In this document: positions 29,489 through 40,200 of the stretch, one piece after another
How the letters are laid out: the number at the start of each line of letters is the position of its first letter
Position numbering within the stretch: position 1 is the stretch's first letter
Source: a virus
Length of the DNA stretch: 64,000 nucleotides
Virus record (IMG/VR): IMGVR_UViG_3300042878_000198
Location: 1-64,000 of that record
Reading direction: 5' to 3' (one strand)
Made by a program: the position numbers and the translations under genes
The notes under the pieces: generated by a model
What the model was told of the DNA's origin: nothing
The model's database searches: none
The model's input: only the letters and a program-made list of their open reading frames with translations

Positions 29489-29958
29489 TTAGACTTTAAG
29501 AACGCAACCTGAATTAATCTAGCTGACTCCTCTTCTCCAAAGTTTTCAAATATGTTTCTGGAGTGCAATAGGTTTGATTCAAACGCAACCATACGATTGA
29601 ATTTAGAATAGACCCTGATTAGCGGCTTCTTCTCTTCATCGTATATTGTTGTTCCGTCTTCACTTGGAGACTCCTCATTCAAATACAATATGCAAGTTAG
29701 GTCTCCCATCATTTCATCGCTATGGATAAAGTTAGGTTCCTGCTGATTTAACGGGGACTTCCTTACGAAGTTAAGCTCTACCTTATAATCAGGAAATAGT
29801 TTAGATACAAATTTGGCAAAGTCATCGTTGTCTCCTCTAGGCTGTATGTTTCTGAATATGTGCTGCTTATCGGCCACGTCCTGAAAACCGTGTAGGTGAA
29901 TGTCTGATACATAATCTTTTGGATTTTCTAATACGTTATCAAATGTGATTAGGCTCAT
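29485..29958 (-). CDS. 2-oxoglutarate/Fe(II)-dependent oxygenase-like protein, 157 aa
   Basis: Contains the double-stranded beta-helix signature: H-x-D in NFIHSDEMMGDL (about residue 81), then LTCILYLNE, a distal histidine in NLLHSRNIFENFG (about 131) and a downstream arginine in ARLIQVAFL (about 145) for 2-oxoglutarate. Such enzymes hydroxylate proteins, nucleic acids or small molecules; the substrate is not evident. Prolyl-hydroxylase-like oxygenases are known in phages. Start overlaps the upstream gene by 4 bases; it is in the late unit next to terminase. Confidence 0.75.
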   Translation of the reverse strand: MSLITFDNVLENPKDYVSDIHLHGFQDVADKQHIFRNIQPRGDNDDFAKFVSKLFPDYKVELNFVRKSPLNQQEPNFIHSDEMMGDLTCILYLNEESPSEDGTTIYDEEKKPLIRVYSKFNRMVAFESNLLHSRNIFENFGEEESARLIQVAFLKSK

Positions 29959-30518
29959 AATCTGATTGTTATTTGATGGTCATACATCCGATAAAGCTTT
30001 TCCTCATCCACAGTAAATTCATATTCACTGTCAGGGCTAAAGCAAACCGTGTCCCCAGCTTTGATGCCTTGCGTTAAGAGGTACTCATTTGGGTACTTCA
30101 TAATGCCCATGAGAGGCTCTTCACTGAAAGGTTTTTTGATGTAGCTTTCTGTAGCTGCTATTGGCTTAATAAAGCAGTAGCGGTCATAGGCGTTCCAGTT
30201 ACCATTCTGCTTGTACATAAAGAACTGCTCAGTTTCTATAAAAAATAAATCATCCTTAAAGAATGACTTACCACTTTTCTGACGACCCTTTATGTCGTTG
30301 TAAAACTTAAATACATTATGATGAACTAGTAGGGTATCTCCAATTTCAATTGGGCCCTTGTATTGCAATGGAAGCTCAACGACTTCTGCAAACCGATTGG
30401 AGAACTTGTGGTCCTCTTCAGAGGTACTAACAATAAAATCAATCCCTCCTATCTCTTTTGTGTTATCGTACCGCTTTCCATTCACAGGTTTTGCTATGAA
30501 ATAGAACGGAGACCTCAT
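29955..30518 (-). CDS. phage protein with GroES-like barrel features, 187 aa
   Basis: Two segments have the feel of a chaperonin-10 barrel: PIEIGDTLLVHHNVFKFYND and IKAGDTVCFSPDSEYEF followed by a short hairpin ending LYRMYDHQITI. Both repeat the strand-GDxV-strand pattern. This could be a diverged co-chaperonin-like or capsid-assembly protein, but length is twice that of GroES and the mobile loop is not obvious. Its neighbours are small late genes upstream of terminase. Confidence 0.4.
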   Translation of the reverse strand: MRSPFYFIAKPVNGKRYDNTKEIGGIDFIVSTSEEDHKFSNRFAEVVELPLQYKGPIEIGDTLLVHHNVFKFYNDIKGRQKSGKSFFKDDLFFIETEQFFMYKQNGNWNAYDRYCFIKPIAATESYIKKPFSEEPLMGIMKYPNEYLLTQGIKAGDTVCFSPDSEYEFTVDEEKLYRMYDHQITIRL

Positions 30519-30745
30519 TAGATATTTATGTTATATTCAATAGAAATGGGAATAGTAGAGGTGAACTCCTTCCAGAGTACCACCTCTAACTTGTCGTTTA
30601 TAATGAAGATTTGAATAGAATTCTTATCAGAGTTGACCCTGATTAAATGGATTTCGTTGCTATCACCTAGAACCTTCTGCCCTACGAGGTAGTGCATAGC
30701 ACCACCTTTGTAGTCAGGCCCTATTGATATTTTACGAATTTCCAT
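30518..30745 (-). CDS. hypothetical protein, 75 aa
   Basis: Not recognised. Short beta-rich protein (SIGPDYKGGAMHYLVGQKVL), coupled to both neighbours by 1-base overlaps of stop and start. The tight packing in a run of late genes supports that it is real. Confidence 0.6.
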   Translation of the reverse strand: MEIRKISIGPDYKGGAMHYLVGQKVLGDSNEIHLIRVNSDKNSIQIFIINDKLEVVLWKEFTSTIPISIEYNINI

Positions 30746-31143
30746 TACAGTTCTTCTTCCTGCTCTTCAATAAATGGAATCCCTGTAGTCCAATCCTTGA
30801 GGAATAAAAATCCCTCTAGACCATTTGTATTGATAACTTCAATAGGCTTGAAATCAAATTCCTTCTCATTCAAGTCTTGAATGTTTTTGGTCAAGTTTTT
30901 AAGCCCTTCCTTATTGAATTTGTATTCTCCCTTTTCGTCTAACAGCAAGATGCCCTTGTCATCAGTTGCTGCGTTGTCCAATCGAAACTCATCACGCTGA
31001 GCGCCATAGGACTCATGATGAGCCTTGAACTTCTCATAGATTTTAAAGAGCTTCTTCTGGATTTTTGTTTCCTGACCACCAATGACTGCATTGATTGAAC
31101 CTACTAGAAGGTTGAGGTCCTTGTACTTTTTCTTGATTTCCAT
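30745..31143 (-). CDS. conserved-type phage protein, 132 aa
   Basis: Helical N-terminus with repeated lysines (KIQKKLFKIYEKFKAHHESYG) and an acidic C-terminal tail (EEQEEEL). Family not named; I recall similar small proteins near terminase genes in uncultured phages. Possibly a fibre or packaging accessory. Its stop overlaps the next gene by one base. Confidence 0.6.
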   Translation of the reverse strand: MEIKKKYKDLNLLVGSINAVIGGQETKIQKKLFKIYEKFKAHHESYGAQRDEFRLDNAATDDKGILLLDEKGEYKFNKEGLKNLTKNIQDLNEKEFDFKPIEVINTNGLEGFLFLKDWTTGIPFIEEQEEEL

Positions 31144-31170
31144 ATTTAATTTGATTTAAGTTTCGTAAAG

Positions 31171-31518
31171 CTAAACAATCTCTCCTTCTTCTGCAATAGC
31201 CTGTTCAACAATCGGAGTAGGCTCAGGAGATGGTGGTACAGGCGGTAGATAGTCACCAGTGATGGTTAGGTTCAGCTGTGCTGCTACCCAACTCCATGCA
31301 TAGGCATCGATTTCCCATTGAGTGTATGCTTCACCAGTCATGCTCAAGTTTCCTTGTGCCACTTGTTGAGATACATACCCCTCTGCTGTTTGAGAAAGTA
31401 GTTGATAATAGAATGTCGCACTTGTTCCTAGTGTAACATTTACAGCGTAAGCGTTCAAGATTGTAGCTTCTACTGTTTGTCCGTTGTCCCAGATTGCTAC
31501 TGGAGAGATTGTTTTCAT
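31171..31518 (-). CDS. fibre-adjacent protein, 115 aa
   Basis: Beta-rich body (AVNVTLGTSATFYYQLLSQ) with a proline-rich linker (PPVPPSPEPTP) and acidic end. It directly follows the second fibre gene in transcription order, where fibre-assembly chaperones or accessory fibre subunits often lie. Function inferred only from location. Confidence 0.6.
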   Translation of the reverse strand: MKTISPVAIWDNGQTVEATILNAYAVNVTLGTSATFYYQLLSQTAEGYVSQQVAQGNLSMTGEAYTQWEIDAYAWSWVAAQLNLTITGDYLPPVPPSPEPTPIVEQAIAEEGEIV

Positions 31519-31550
31519 TTGTTTGTTGTTTATAATTATTTAATCATTTA

Positions 31551-31579
31551 CGATGTCCCCGTATTCTTGCTCATTAGTT
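31551..31579. repeat. 29-bp direct repeat, copy 1
   Basis: Identical to 34226-34254. This copy covers the stop of the 891-residue fibre gene and leaves a vestigial start (Met-Ser-Lys-Asn-Thr-Gly-Thr-Ser then stop) that duplicates the start of that same gene. Confidence 0.9.
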
Positions 31580-34249
31580 AATATTGTTTTTGTCTAACTT
31601 TTCGTTTAGTTCTTGTATTGCTTTTACTAAAACAGGTATTAATTCAGTATACTTAACACCTAAAGTCTGCATATCATCTCTTCCTACATCAATCAATTCA
31701 GGTAGTATTTCTTGAACATTTTGTGCGCTTAAACCAAAATATGCTTTTTTGTTTTCTAATTCAGAATCATATTTCCAATTAAACTTTAAGGTTTCTAATT
31801 TCAAAATAGATTCTAAAGCATTATCAATATCACTAATTTTATTTTTTAATCTAATATCAGAATCTGAAACAAAAGAAGTTGCGCCAATAGATAATTTAAC
31901 ACCACCAGTTGAACCTGCTCTAATATGAATATCAGCGTTATTACTTTGAATATATGGGTCATCTACAATATATGGGCTTGATGCTCCAATAAACAATAAA
32001 AGTCTATCAGCAGTAGTACCTCTTCGTAATGTTAACCCACTATTATTATTGTCTGAAACAATTAAATTACCTGAGCCACTTGTATCTGTACCTATTAAAA
32101 CCTTTCCCTCCGAAGTGATGCGCATTCGTTCGGTTGGTGCAATACTTGGGTCTGTTCCATCTGTAGGGTTAGTACTAAAGGTAATTACACCTTTAAACCA
32201 ACTTATTGGGTCATTTCTAAATAATATAGATGCCATTTGTGCAAGGTTATTTCCATAACCTCTCGCTTGCCCAATTATACCGCCTTGTATTGCGTTTACC
32301 ACTCCATCAGCAGCGGTATTGGTTAAAAGAATATAGTTAGGTGCGCCATCTTGTAAATGTAATCTAGTTAATGGGCTAACTCCAATTCCAACGCTATTTG
32401 AAAAAGTAGCAACGCCTGTGGAGGCTAAAGTAAAAGTGCTTAAACTTCCTTTGTTCCTTATTGTTAAACTTCTACTCGATGGATAATCAATAAATCCATT
32501 AAAGGTTGATGGACTTAAAAACAAGTCTAATGTTTCAGCGTTAGCACTATTTTTTATTTCGTGGTCATTGCTTCTCAAAGTTCCACTAAACCGCCCAGTT
32601 CCGTTAACGTCTAGCTGATAACCAGAGTCCGTAAAAGTTCCAATTAATAATCTACTATTATTTATTAATCTTAATCCATTCCCTGTTGATGTATATACTT
32701 GAAATGCTGATTGATTAGAGGTGCTACCACTCATATCAATAGAAACACCATAAGACGCACTTCCACCATAATTCTTAAATGTTGCTACCCATTCGCCATC
32801 AGTTGTTTGGGTTGCAAATAATCTTGCTAATGTAGGAGCATTATTAATTCCAATATGTGTAGCTTGTAATGTACTACTAAAGGTAGCTGCGCCACTAGGA
32901 GCAATTGTTAAAGCATCTATTGAATTAGTTCCATCACTTCTTTGGGTGTTAAATAAAATACCTCCATTTGTTGAAGTATTAGCACCATAAGAAAAAAATC
33001 TTGAATAACCTCCTGAAAAATCAACTACATATCTACTTGCACCTAATCCACCGGGGTTTGTTCCTTGGCCTGTTAAATACCCTCCAACTGTCACGCTACT
33101 TGAAAAGGTAGCTGCGCCACCTGTTGTTATTGATAAACTGCCTCCATCTGTTTTTAAATGTAAGCCTTTACCTATTCCTGAACGCATTTCAAAGTCGTCA
33201 AGAATACCTACGCCCATAACTCCAGAGTTTCCAATTGCTCCTATACTTACTCCGCTTCTTCTTAAACTTATAGCAGCACCTATGACACTTGTAGAATCAA
33301 AAGTTGCATAAAGAGTAGTTGTACCACCAACTTGTAATCTTGCTCCATTGTCGGCAGCAGATACTCCAACCAGTAAATTGTTTGTATCTCCTTTAACAAG
33401 TAAAGAAGCGGATAGTAGTGCGTCATTATAAATAGTAAAGTCACTTGTCGTACCAAACATTGCAAAAGAAAACTTCTGCACTCCATTGGCATATAGTCCA
33501 ACTCCAGCATTTGGCGTAGCTTGTGTTGAATCTATTCTTATTCTTGTAGCGGCAGCAGATGTTACAAGTAGCGGAAAACTAACTCCAGCGACTGGTGTAG
33601 GTGTAGCTGAGCTGCCTATTCCTAGTCTATCGTTTGTAGCATCCCAAAATAAATTACTCTCTCCTGTTATGGCTGAGCCTGATGACCAATAAGCTACCTG
33701 TCCCGCTGCGCCTGTTCCTGTTACTGGGTTTGTGATTGTACTCTGCTTGTTATTAAAAGTTGTCCAATCTGCCGAACTTAAAACTCCTCTATTGCTTGCA
33801 CTTGCCGTAGGCACGTTTAGCGTTATTACAGGAGTTGTAGTGCCTGTTGCAACTGTACTTGATAGGTCTGTACCTGTTGTGCCTAGAGTTAAAGCAGCCA
33901 CACTTGTAACTGTTCCTACTCCAGACCCTCCAACAAGAGCTACAGTTCCTGATGAACTTGGGAAAGTATATGTTCTGCCGCCGCCCGGATTGTTAAATGC
34001 AAATTCACAATAGCCTTTACTGTTGCCAGAAAAATATAAATTATTATTCCCATTGAATCCTAAGAAATTTGAACCAAAACTAACTATGCCAGCACCACTA
34101 ACATTTTTTAAATTCGTTGGCGCTCCAGCCCCTACTTGTGGTACTTGTACTCCATCATTGGCATATATTATCCCTGCAACGCCTATAGCACCAAGTGAAT
34201 ATAAGTCAAAGTAGTTTATTAATTCCGATGTCCCCGTATTCTTGCTCAT
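31574..34249 (-). CDS. tail fibre/spike with S74-type C-terminal domain, 891 aa
   Basis: Beta-rich host-recognition protein. The C-terminal 100 residues (SDIRLKNKISDIDNAL ... FGLSAQNVQEILPELI ... YTELIPVLVKAIQELNEKL) form a peptidase S74/intramolecular chaperone domain that trimerises the fibre and is cleaved off. The Ser and Lys of the expected dyad are in SDIRLK. A module TDLSSTVATGTTTP ... VLSSADWTTFNNKQ near residues 120-170 is shared with the 2001-residue fibre. Start overlaps the upstream stop (TAATG). The gene is bracketed by 29-bp direct repeats, suggesting an exchangeable cassette. Confidence 0.85.
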   Translation of the reverse strand: MSKNTGTSELINYFDLYSLGAIGVAGIIYANDGVQVPQVGAGAPTNLKNVSGAGIVSFGSNFLGFNGNNNLYFSGNSKGYCEFAFNNPGGGRTYTFPSSSGTVALVGGSGVGTVTSVAALTLGTTGTDLSSTVATGTTTPVITLNVPTASASNRGVLSSADWTTFNNKQSTITNPVTGTGAAGQVAYWSSGSAITGESNLFWDATNDRLGIGSSATPTPVAGVSFPLLVTSAAATRIRIDSTQATPNAGVGLYANGVQKFSFAMFGTTSDFTIYNDALLSASLLVKGDTNNLLVGVSAADNGARLQVGGTTTLYATFDSTSVIGAAISLRRSGVSIGAIGNSGVMGVGILDDFEMRSGIGKGLHLKTDGGSLSITTGGAATFSSSVTVGGYLTGQGTNPGGLGASRYVVDFSGGYSRFFSYGANTSTNGGILFNTQRSDGTNSIDALTIAPSGAATFSSTLQATHIGINNAPTLARLFATQTTDGEWVATFKNYGGSASYGVSIDMSGSTSNQSAFQVYTSTGNGLRLINNSRLLIGTFTDSGYQLDVNGTGRFSGTLRSNDHEIKNSANAETLDLFLSPSTFNGFIDYPSSRSLTIRNKGSLSTFTLASTGVATFSNSVGIGVSPLTRLHLQDGAPNYILLTNTAADGVVNAIQGGIIGQARGYGNNLAQMASILFRNDPISWFKGVITFSTNPTDGTDPSIAPTERMRITSEGKVLIGTDTSGSGNLIVSDNNNSGLTLRRGTTADRLLLFIGASSPYIVDDPYIQSNNADIHIRAGSTGGVKLSIGATSFVSDSDIRLKNKISDIDNALESILKLETLKFNWKYDSELENKKAYFGLSAQNVQEILPELIDVGRDDMQTLGVKYTELIPVLVKAIQELNEKLDKNNIN

Positions 34250-34254
34250 TAGTT
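34226..34254. repeat. 29-bp direct repeat, copy 2
   Basis: Perfect copy of 31551-31579. It includes the stop codon of the 2001-residue fibre and the first eight codons of the 891-residue fibre. Confidence 0.9.
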
Positions 34255-37200
34255 CTTACTTTTTAATTCGTCTAACTCTGATTTCAACTCTTGAATAGCT
34301 TTAATTAATGGTACCACTATTGTTGCATATCTTACGTTTTCTACTTGACCAGTCCTGTCTTCATTTTCGTAATCCGCTAAATATGGGGACACTTGCGCAA
34401 CATCTTCAGCTATTAATCCTAAAAAGTCAATGTCTGCTTTATTATAATAATCTTTTTTATACTTAAATGTTTTTGGTTTTAATGCTAGGATTGTATCCAA
34501 GCCATTTCCATCCCAATTTATAATATTTTCTTTAAATCTTCCAGAAGACGCAGTGCCTCTCTCTAATGTTCCACCTGCACTAACATAAAGGTTTGGAATT
34601 TGTGCAGATGTATTATTGTATGGTGACCCAGCAAGAGTACCAGTATTAATTACTCCATCTCCTCTTACAAGAAAAGCGTTGGCCCCTGAACTATTTAAGC
34701 AATACAATGAAGATGAAAATGCAGTGTCAGTACTTGAATATACGGATAACCTTGTTGCGCCTGAAGCAGGTGATGTATTACCTATGGTTACAAGACCACT
34801 CGAAGTGATTGTCATACGAGGACTTGTAGTAGTTGGAGATGAAGATGTCCCTTGATTAGCAGTTCTAAAAATAATATTTCCTGCAAATGCTGACTCTATT
34901 GAAAGGCTATTCCCATCATTATATAAGCCCCATATATAATAGGTATTAGTGTATTGGTAAACATTTTCACCACTAGCAGTGATTTGAAATCTACTGCCAC
35001 TTGGATTACCAAAATACTTAGTACCATCACTAGCAATAGTCATTCTGCTATTCCATCCATTAGTAGGATTGTAAGTCCAAGTAGCTAATCCACCACTAGC
35101 GTCTAATTGTTGATTTGCTAAATATAAAGTGCCGCTTGTTGTCTCTAATAAATAACCTGCTTGTACTGTATTTAAGCCATTTCTAGTTACGTTAAAATTA
35201 GAAGAACTAGTCACACTACTTGAAAAGGTAGCTGCTGCACCTGTCAAAGTACCTACTACTTCAGCCCCTGCTGTAAATCTAAAATTTGCACCCGTAAATC
35301 TTACAGCACCTGCACCTGTAATTGACCTTTCAAGGTCACCATAAGTAGTCCCGTCAGCATTTAAAAACCTTAAATAACTTTCGCCATCCGCAGTTCTTAT
35401 ACTCAATGGATTTGTAGCACTTGCACCACCTAAAAGTGCGGTACCTGTGAATGTAGCACTAGTCCCGTTTAAAGCACCTGTCAAAGTTACTGCACCTGCA
35501 CCTGTAATGGTAACTCTAGTACCTCCACCTCCGCCTACATTTGTCCCAAAAGTGATGGGTGTATTCCCTTGAGAATTTATGTCAAAAGATGTAGGGCTAG
35601 CTTGAATTGTATTATATGCTCCACCTCCTGTATATGCTCCAAATCTTATTTGGCTTACATTGTCTGAAGTCCTTCCATTTAATAAAACACCAACTGCATT
35701 CGCTGGAGTGTTTAATGTAGCACTAACTGCTATTAAATCCCCGCTAAACGTAGCACTAGTCCCGTTCAAAGCACCCGTCAAAGTTCCACCTGCTAGGGGA
35801 AGGTATGCAGCTAAAGCAGCCGTTGAGGCCTTGTTATTAAAAGTTGTCCAATCAGTTGAAGACAAATAGCCATTAACAGAAGTAGTAGCCACAGGAATAG
35901 AAATGGCAGGAGTTGTACCACCACTTGAAACAATTGGACTTGTACCTGTAACACTTGTAACATAAGTACCTGCCGCCTGCTTCCCATTCAGCTGAGTCTG
36001 TATAGAGCTTGTCACTCCCTTAACGTAGCTTAGCTCAGTCAGTGATGGGTAGGTAGCAGTGGTTAAGCTCGCTATAGTCGTGGAGGCTGTGAAGTATGCC
36101 AACTCATTAGTCGTACCGCTTCCTGAGATGCTGTTCACAATCCCAGAGGTGTACTTAATAATGTCCACAATGTTGTTTACCATTGTCCCTACAGCAAGCA
36201 CCACGGTAGTGCCGTTAGTAGCTGTATAGTCAGACGATGTCAATCGAACACCGTTAATGAACACATCTACAAGCCCAACAGTATATCCACCTGTTACAGT
36301 GAACGTAGTCTGTGAAGCCGTAGCTATAAACGTCTCTATCTCTCTAGCAGATGGGTTGACTGTTCCTGCATACTCAGGGATATTAAAAACTCCCGTGGTG
36401 TTATTATAAGTAGCAGGGCCACTAGACCCTGTAGTTGTTAAACTAATTGCTAGTCTACTTGTAGATGTTGCTTGGCTAAGCGTAATAAACTCATTGCTGT
36501 TGACAGCATTGCTACCTATCACACGTCCCTTGAAGTTAGCAACCACACCTGCTGGTAGGTCCGCAATCGCTCCAGTTGCAGCGTTAACAACACCGTTAGT
36601 CTCGCCAACAATAATGCTTGAAGCAAACTGCTGTACGCCTGTGTTGTATGCGTAGATAGGATATCTGCCACTAGGGTTATTACCGTAGTAGTCTAGAAGG
36701 TTTGTGTTTACAGATACAGATAGAAGTCTCTCGCCTGTAACAAGCACACCTCTAAAGAAAGATATAGGGGTTGTTTCAAGCCCTGTACCGCTACCGTTAT
36801 TGAATGTATTTACAAAGCTCCATGTAGCCTCACCTGCTGGAACTAACTCATTTTGATTGTAAGCTATCCTCAACCCATAAAGGGTGTCAACTCCAATCTT
36901 AAAGTTTAACACATCACCACTCCTAAGAATAGTCTTTAAAGCTGTAATGGTTTGAGTTGTATCAAGGGTAACATAGTTGCCAGCTGGCTGCTTACTATTG
37001 AACGTAGTCCAGTCCGCAGCACTTAGAGCACCTCTGTTAGTAGCAGAAGCTGTCGGTACATTTAAAGTTATTGCAGGAGTAGTAGTGCTATTGGTTACAC
37101 TAGATGATAAGTCAGTACCACTTGACCCTAAACTAAATGAAACACTTGTAACCGTTCCAGTCCCGTAAACAGTAGAATCTACACTACCATCAGCCTTTAA

Positions 37201-40200
37201 AAACTGAGAAGACGTTCCTCCCGATTTGATGAAAGCACCGCCATAAATATTCCCTGTGAAGTAATTTTGAGTTGTTAATGAATTGCCTATTGTTACAGTG
37301 TTGCTGCCAGACCCCGTTCCATTGTTACCAATGACAATCTCGTTTGAACCTCCGTTGGAATTAGGTCTTGAATTATTACCGATGTAAATAGATGAATTGG
37401 AGGTAGCATTTGCAGAACCAGAAATCACATCTAGTTTTCCTGCTGTACTACCTATGGCAATATTGTTTGCTCCTGTAGTGATGTTTCTCAAAGCCTCACT
37501 TCCTAGTGCAGTATTTGGGAATCCTGTAGTGATTGACAACAAAGCCTGAGAACCTACAGCAGTATTTCCTCCTATGCCTGCAAACACATCTCCACTACTT
37601 GCACCTCTGCCAACCATTACACCATTCACATCAATGTTTGAAGTGGTGGTTTTATTACCTGCAATAGTCTGTGACCCTGTAGTTACTAGCCCTCGATTTG
37701 TAGCTGAGGCACTAGGAATATTGAAGGTATGAGTAGCTACAGAACTTGATATATTAAAATCAGTTCCTGAAGTGCCTGTAGCTAAATATTGAACCTGCTT
37801 AGTAAGTCCGTTAAGAGTAGTCAACCCTGTAGTGAACGTAGTAATGATTTGGCAAAGGTGACTATTCTCAGTATGTAGCGTAATTGTTCTTCCTGAGTTA
37901 TTGACATACACTCTAATAGCAAGTCTATCAGTAATAGCCAACACAGTCTCAGGAACAGCCAGTGGTGAGAAATAAGGATTGATGATAGTTCCAAAAGCAA
38001 TCAACTCAGGGTTAGCAGAATTGCTTGCAATCAAAGTAAATGTAGTACCATCGTACTTATACAGCTCAACATAGAATGTTGGAGTCCCACCTGAACTTGA
38101 AGCAGAAAAATAAAACTCAAAGTTCCAGTTCCCTGCTGGAATTAATAATGATTCAGGGTCATTAGCATTAGTAATAAACTGAGAAATGTATCCGTTTGTA
38201 GCAATATTAAAATCAGTTCCAGCTCCAAATATTGGAACCTTACTCATCTCATAGTATGTGTTACCTACAAATGTCCCTTGATTTACAGAACCATTTAAGT
38301 AGTAAGATACAGATGAGCCTCCGCCTCCACCCCCACCGGGGAAGTCCCCAAGGCTACCATCACCTCTAACATACTGAGAGGCTAAACCTGCACCTACAAC
38401 AGTAAGTGTACCAGCACTTGTTACAGGGCTGTTTGATACAGTAAATGCAGATGGCATACTAATCCCTACACTCGTAACCGTACCTACAAATTGGTCAGTA
38501 TAAGCAGGAATATTTAATGTGTTACCAATTAATGTAGATGCACCACTAGAGCCTGTAGTTGTAAGCGTTAACGCTCCTTGTTTATTATTAAATGTATTCC
38601 AATCAGTTGAAGAAAGATATCCATCTGTAGCTGCACCTGATTGACTAATGCTAAACGCTCCTGTCGTATTGTTATATGACAATGGAGCAGAAGCACTAAG
38701 TGAGCCTAGTACTATGTATGCGCTTGAATCAACACTACCATCAGCCTTTAGAAACTGAGATGATGTCCCTCCATTTTTAATTAACGAAGATGCTGTTAAG
38801 CTGTATATGCCTAGATTAACATTTTGAGTTGCTCCTGTATATGGTACGTATCCTGTTAAAGAAGGGAACGTCTGTAGAGCTCCTGTGCCATCAATGTACT
38901 GAAGCGAATTCCCTGAGCCAGTAATAGCTATCGTGCCATTTGAAGTCAATGGAGAGTTTGTAACAGTAAATGCCGTAGGCATACTTACCCCTACCGATGT
39001 TAAACCTGTATCAATGTCGGACCAACTTGCAGTAATCGTTCCTCCGTCCTGCTGATTAAGCGTTAATGTCTTTGTTGCTGTGCCCGTAACTGCAGCACTT
39101 ACAATTGAATCATTGTATGCTGTGTTCCAATTAGCTGAGTTGTCAGTGATATATGAAATAGTTCCTCCAACAGACTTAACTAATCCAGTACCTCCTAATA
39201 ATGCTTGCTTACTATTAAATATCAACCAATCAGCACTTGACAAGTATCCATCTAAGCTGCTGCTTGACTGCTGTATTGATATGTCAGGAGTAGCTCCTCC
39301 TGTTGAAAACAATGGACTTGTTGCTGTAACAGATGACACACCTGCTGAAATAGTCCAAGACCTATCAGCCGATAAATCAAAAGTAACGCCATTAATGGTA
39401 AGAGTCCGTGTCTGTGGTACCCCACCAAGCCCTGATAGCGTGTAGTTAGGGACATTGATTGTAGAACCAATAAGAGTAGATGGACCGCTATTACCTGTTG
39501 TTGTTAAGATTATAGCAGTTTGCTTACCATCAAATGTTATCCAATCAGCAGCAGACAGAAATCCGCCCTGAGAAGCGTTTGCTTGCTGAATGCTAAATAC
39601 GCCCGTCCCTGAGTTGTACAACAACGGTGAAGCAGCACTGTAAACAGGTAGATTTATCCATCTAACACCAGTTACATTTGAAGATAATACTTGATTGTTA
39701 GTGCCAGCAGAGCTTAACCCATCTTTTAAAGTCCCAAGCAAAGTAAGGCTTGTGGAAATGGTAGATGTTAATAAGGCTGCGTTGTTAGCACTTAAATTAC
39801 CTGTAAGGATTATGTTGTTTACAGCTGTATTCCCAGATGTTAATACCTGTTGTAGGTTGGGAATAATGGTTGGGATAGTGTACCACTCTACTTGAGTACC
39901 TGTACTTGTTAATACCTGACCTGCGGTTCCAATAGAATTTAATCTATCGAATAACCCACCAGTAATTTTAGTTTGACCTGTTAAATTACTGTTTAATATA
40001 TTTGCGGTACTACCTACGTTTAAGGTAGTGGTAGTAATAATTCCTGTAAGATTAATGTTTTGAGTTGCCGTATTGCCAAAATCCAATACCCCCTGTAGCG
40101 TGTTTCCCGGAATATTTGGGATAAACAAGTTCAATAACTCAGCTAACGTAAAGTTATATGTTAAATCCTCGGGGTCTCCACCTACACTTGTGCCAATTAA

